Positions 5,724 through 5,850 of a stretch of DNA of 5,850 nt are shown piece after piece. How positions within the stretch are numbered: the first letter of the stretch is position 1; the number at the start of each line of letters is the position of its first letter. The notes under the pieces are model-generated. The model was not told the DNA's origin, did not search any database, and saw only the letters and a list, made by a program, of their open reading frames with translations. Position numbers and translations under genes: made by a program. Origin of the DNA: Caulobacteraceae bacterium (GTDB lineage: Bacteria > Pseudomonadota > Alphaproteobacteria > Caulobacterales > Caulobacteraceae); assembly GCA_947456005.1 (NCBI GenBank), contig CANGRP010000161.1, forward strand, positions 1 through 5,850, given 5' to 3'.

Positions 5724-5850
5724 ATGGCCCGGATCACCCTGCGACAGCTTCTCGACCACGCCGCCGAGCACGGCTACGGCGTCCCGGCCTTCAACATCAA
5801 CAACATGGAGCAGGGGCTGGCCATCCTGGAGGCGGCTGAGGCGACGGACT
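5724..5850 (+). CDS. fba: Fructose-bisphosphate aldolase, class II (5' end only)
   Basis: The reading frame runs from ATG 5724 off the window edge, giving 42 complete residues. They start MARITLRQLLDHAAEHGYG and continue with VPAFNINNMEQ (20-30), the first strand and loop of the class II aldolase barrel; the INNMEQ form is typical of the CbbA-like class II subgroup common in proteobacteria. The enzyme is zinc-dependent and cleaves or makes fructose 1,6-bisphosphate from dihydroxyacetone phosphate and glyceraldehyde 3-phosphate. The metal-binding histidines and the catalytic Asp lie beyond the window, so activity cannot be judged. A good GGAG and the position after gap and pgk support it as the third gene of a glycolytic/gluconeogenic operon. 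A sedoheptulose-bisphosphate side activity, known for CbbA-type enzymes, is possible but not shown here. Confidence 0.9.
   Translation, partial: MARITLRQLLDHAAEHGYGVPAFNINNMEQGLAILEAAEATD

Noticed and set aside
185..5850. Calvin-cycle (cbb) operon
   Set aside because: tkt, gap, pgk and a CbbA-like aldolase can occur in cbb clusters, but no RuBisCO, phosphoribulokinase or cbbR is present here. The same genes are explained by ordinary glycolysis, gluconeogenesis and the pentose phosphate pathway.

Overview
The window is very GC-rich, with third codon positions almost all G or C. It reads as ordinary chromosomal DNA of an alphaproteobacterium. The protein sequences, the DUF4164-like coiled-coil gene next to transketolase, a Caulobacter-style promoter and GANTC sites concentrated between genes all point to the Caulobacterales (Caulobacter or Phenylobacterium type). 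The genus is an inference.

Layout: positions 1-56 hold the start of a minus-strand gene, probably a DUF4164/ZauP-like coiled-coil protein. Positions 57-184 are a divergent promoter region. On the plus strand come tkt (185-2158, transketolase) and, 3 bases later, purT (2162-3373, formate-dependent GAR transformylase). A second intergenic region (3374-3496) carries a hairpin and a good candidate promoter. Then come gap (3497-4504, GAPDH), pgk (4509-5711, phosphoglycerate kinase) and the first 42 codons of a class II fructose-bisphosphate aldolase (5724 to the window edge). No stretch over 300 bases lacks a gene. No tRNA, rRNA, insertion sequence, CRISPR array or attachment site was seen.

The genes form a central-carbon block. 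Aldolase, GAPDH and PGK carry hexose phosphates to 3-phosphoglycerate and run in reverse for gluconeogenesis. Transketolase links triose and hexose phosphates to ribose 5-phosphate. PurT uses formate in the third step of purine synthesis, downstream of ribose 5-phosphate and PRPP. Two transcription units are likely: tkt-purT and gap-pgk-fba. No phosphoribulokinase or RuBisCO is present here, so a Calvin cycle cannot be claimed.

I found no new multi-gene system. The most interesting signals are regulatory: four of nine GANTC (CcrM-type) sites lie in the two short intergenic regions, an inverted repeat flanks the candidate -35 of tkt, and purT sits inside a sugar-phosphate gene cluster.
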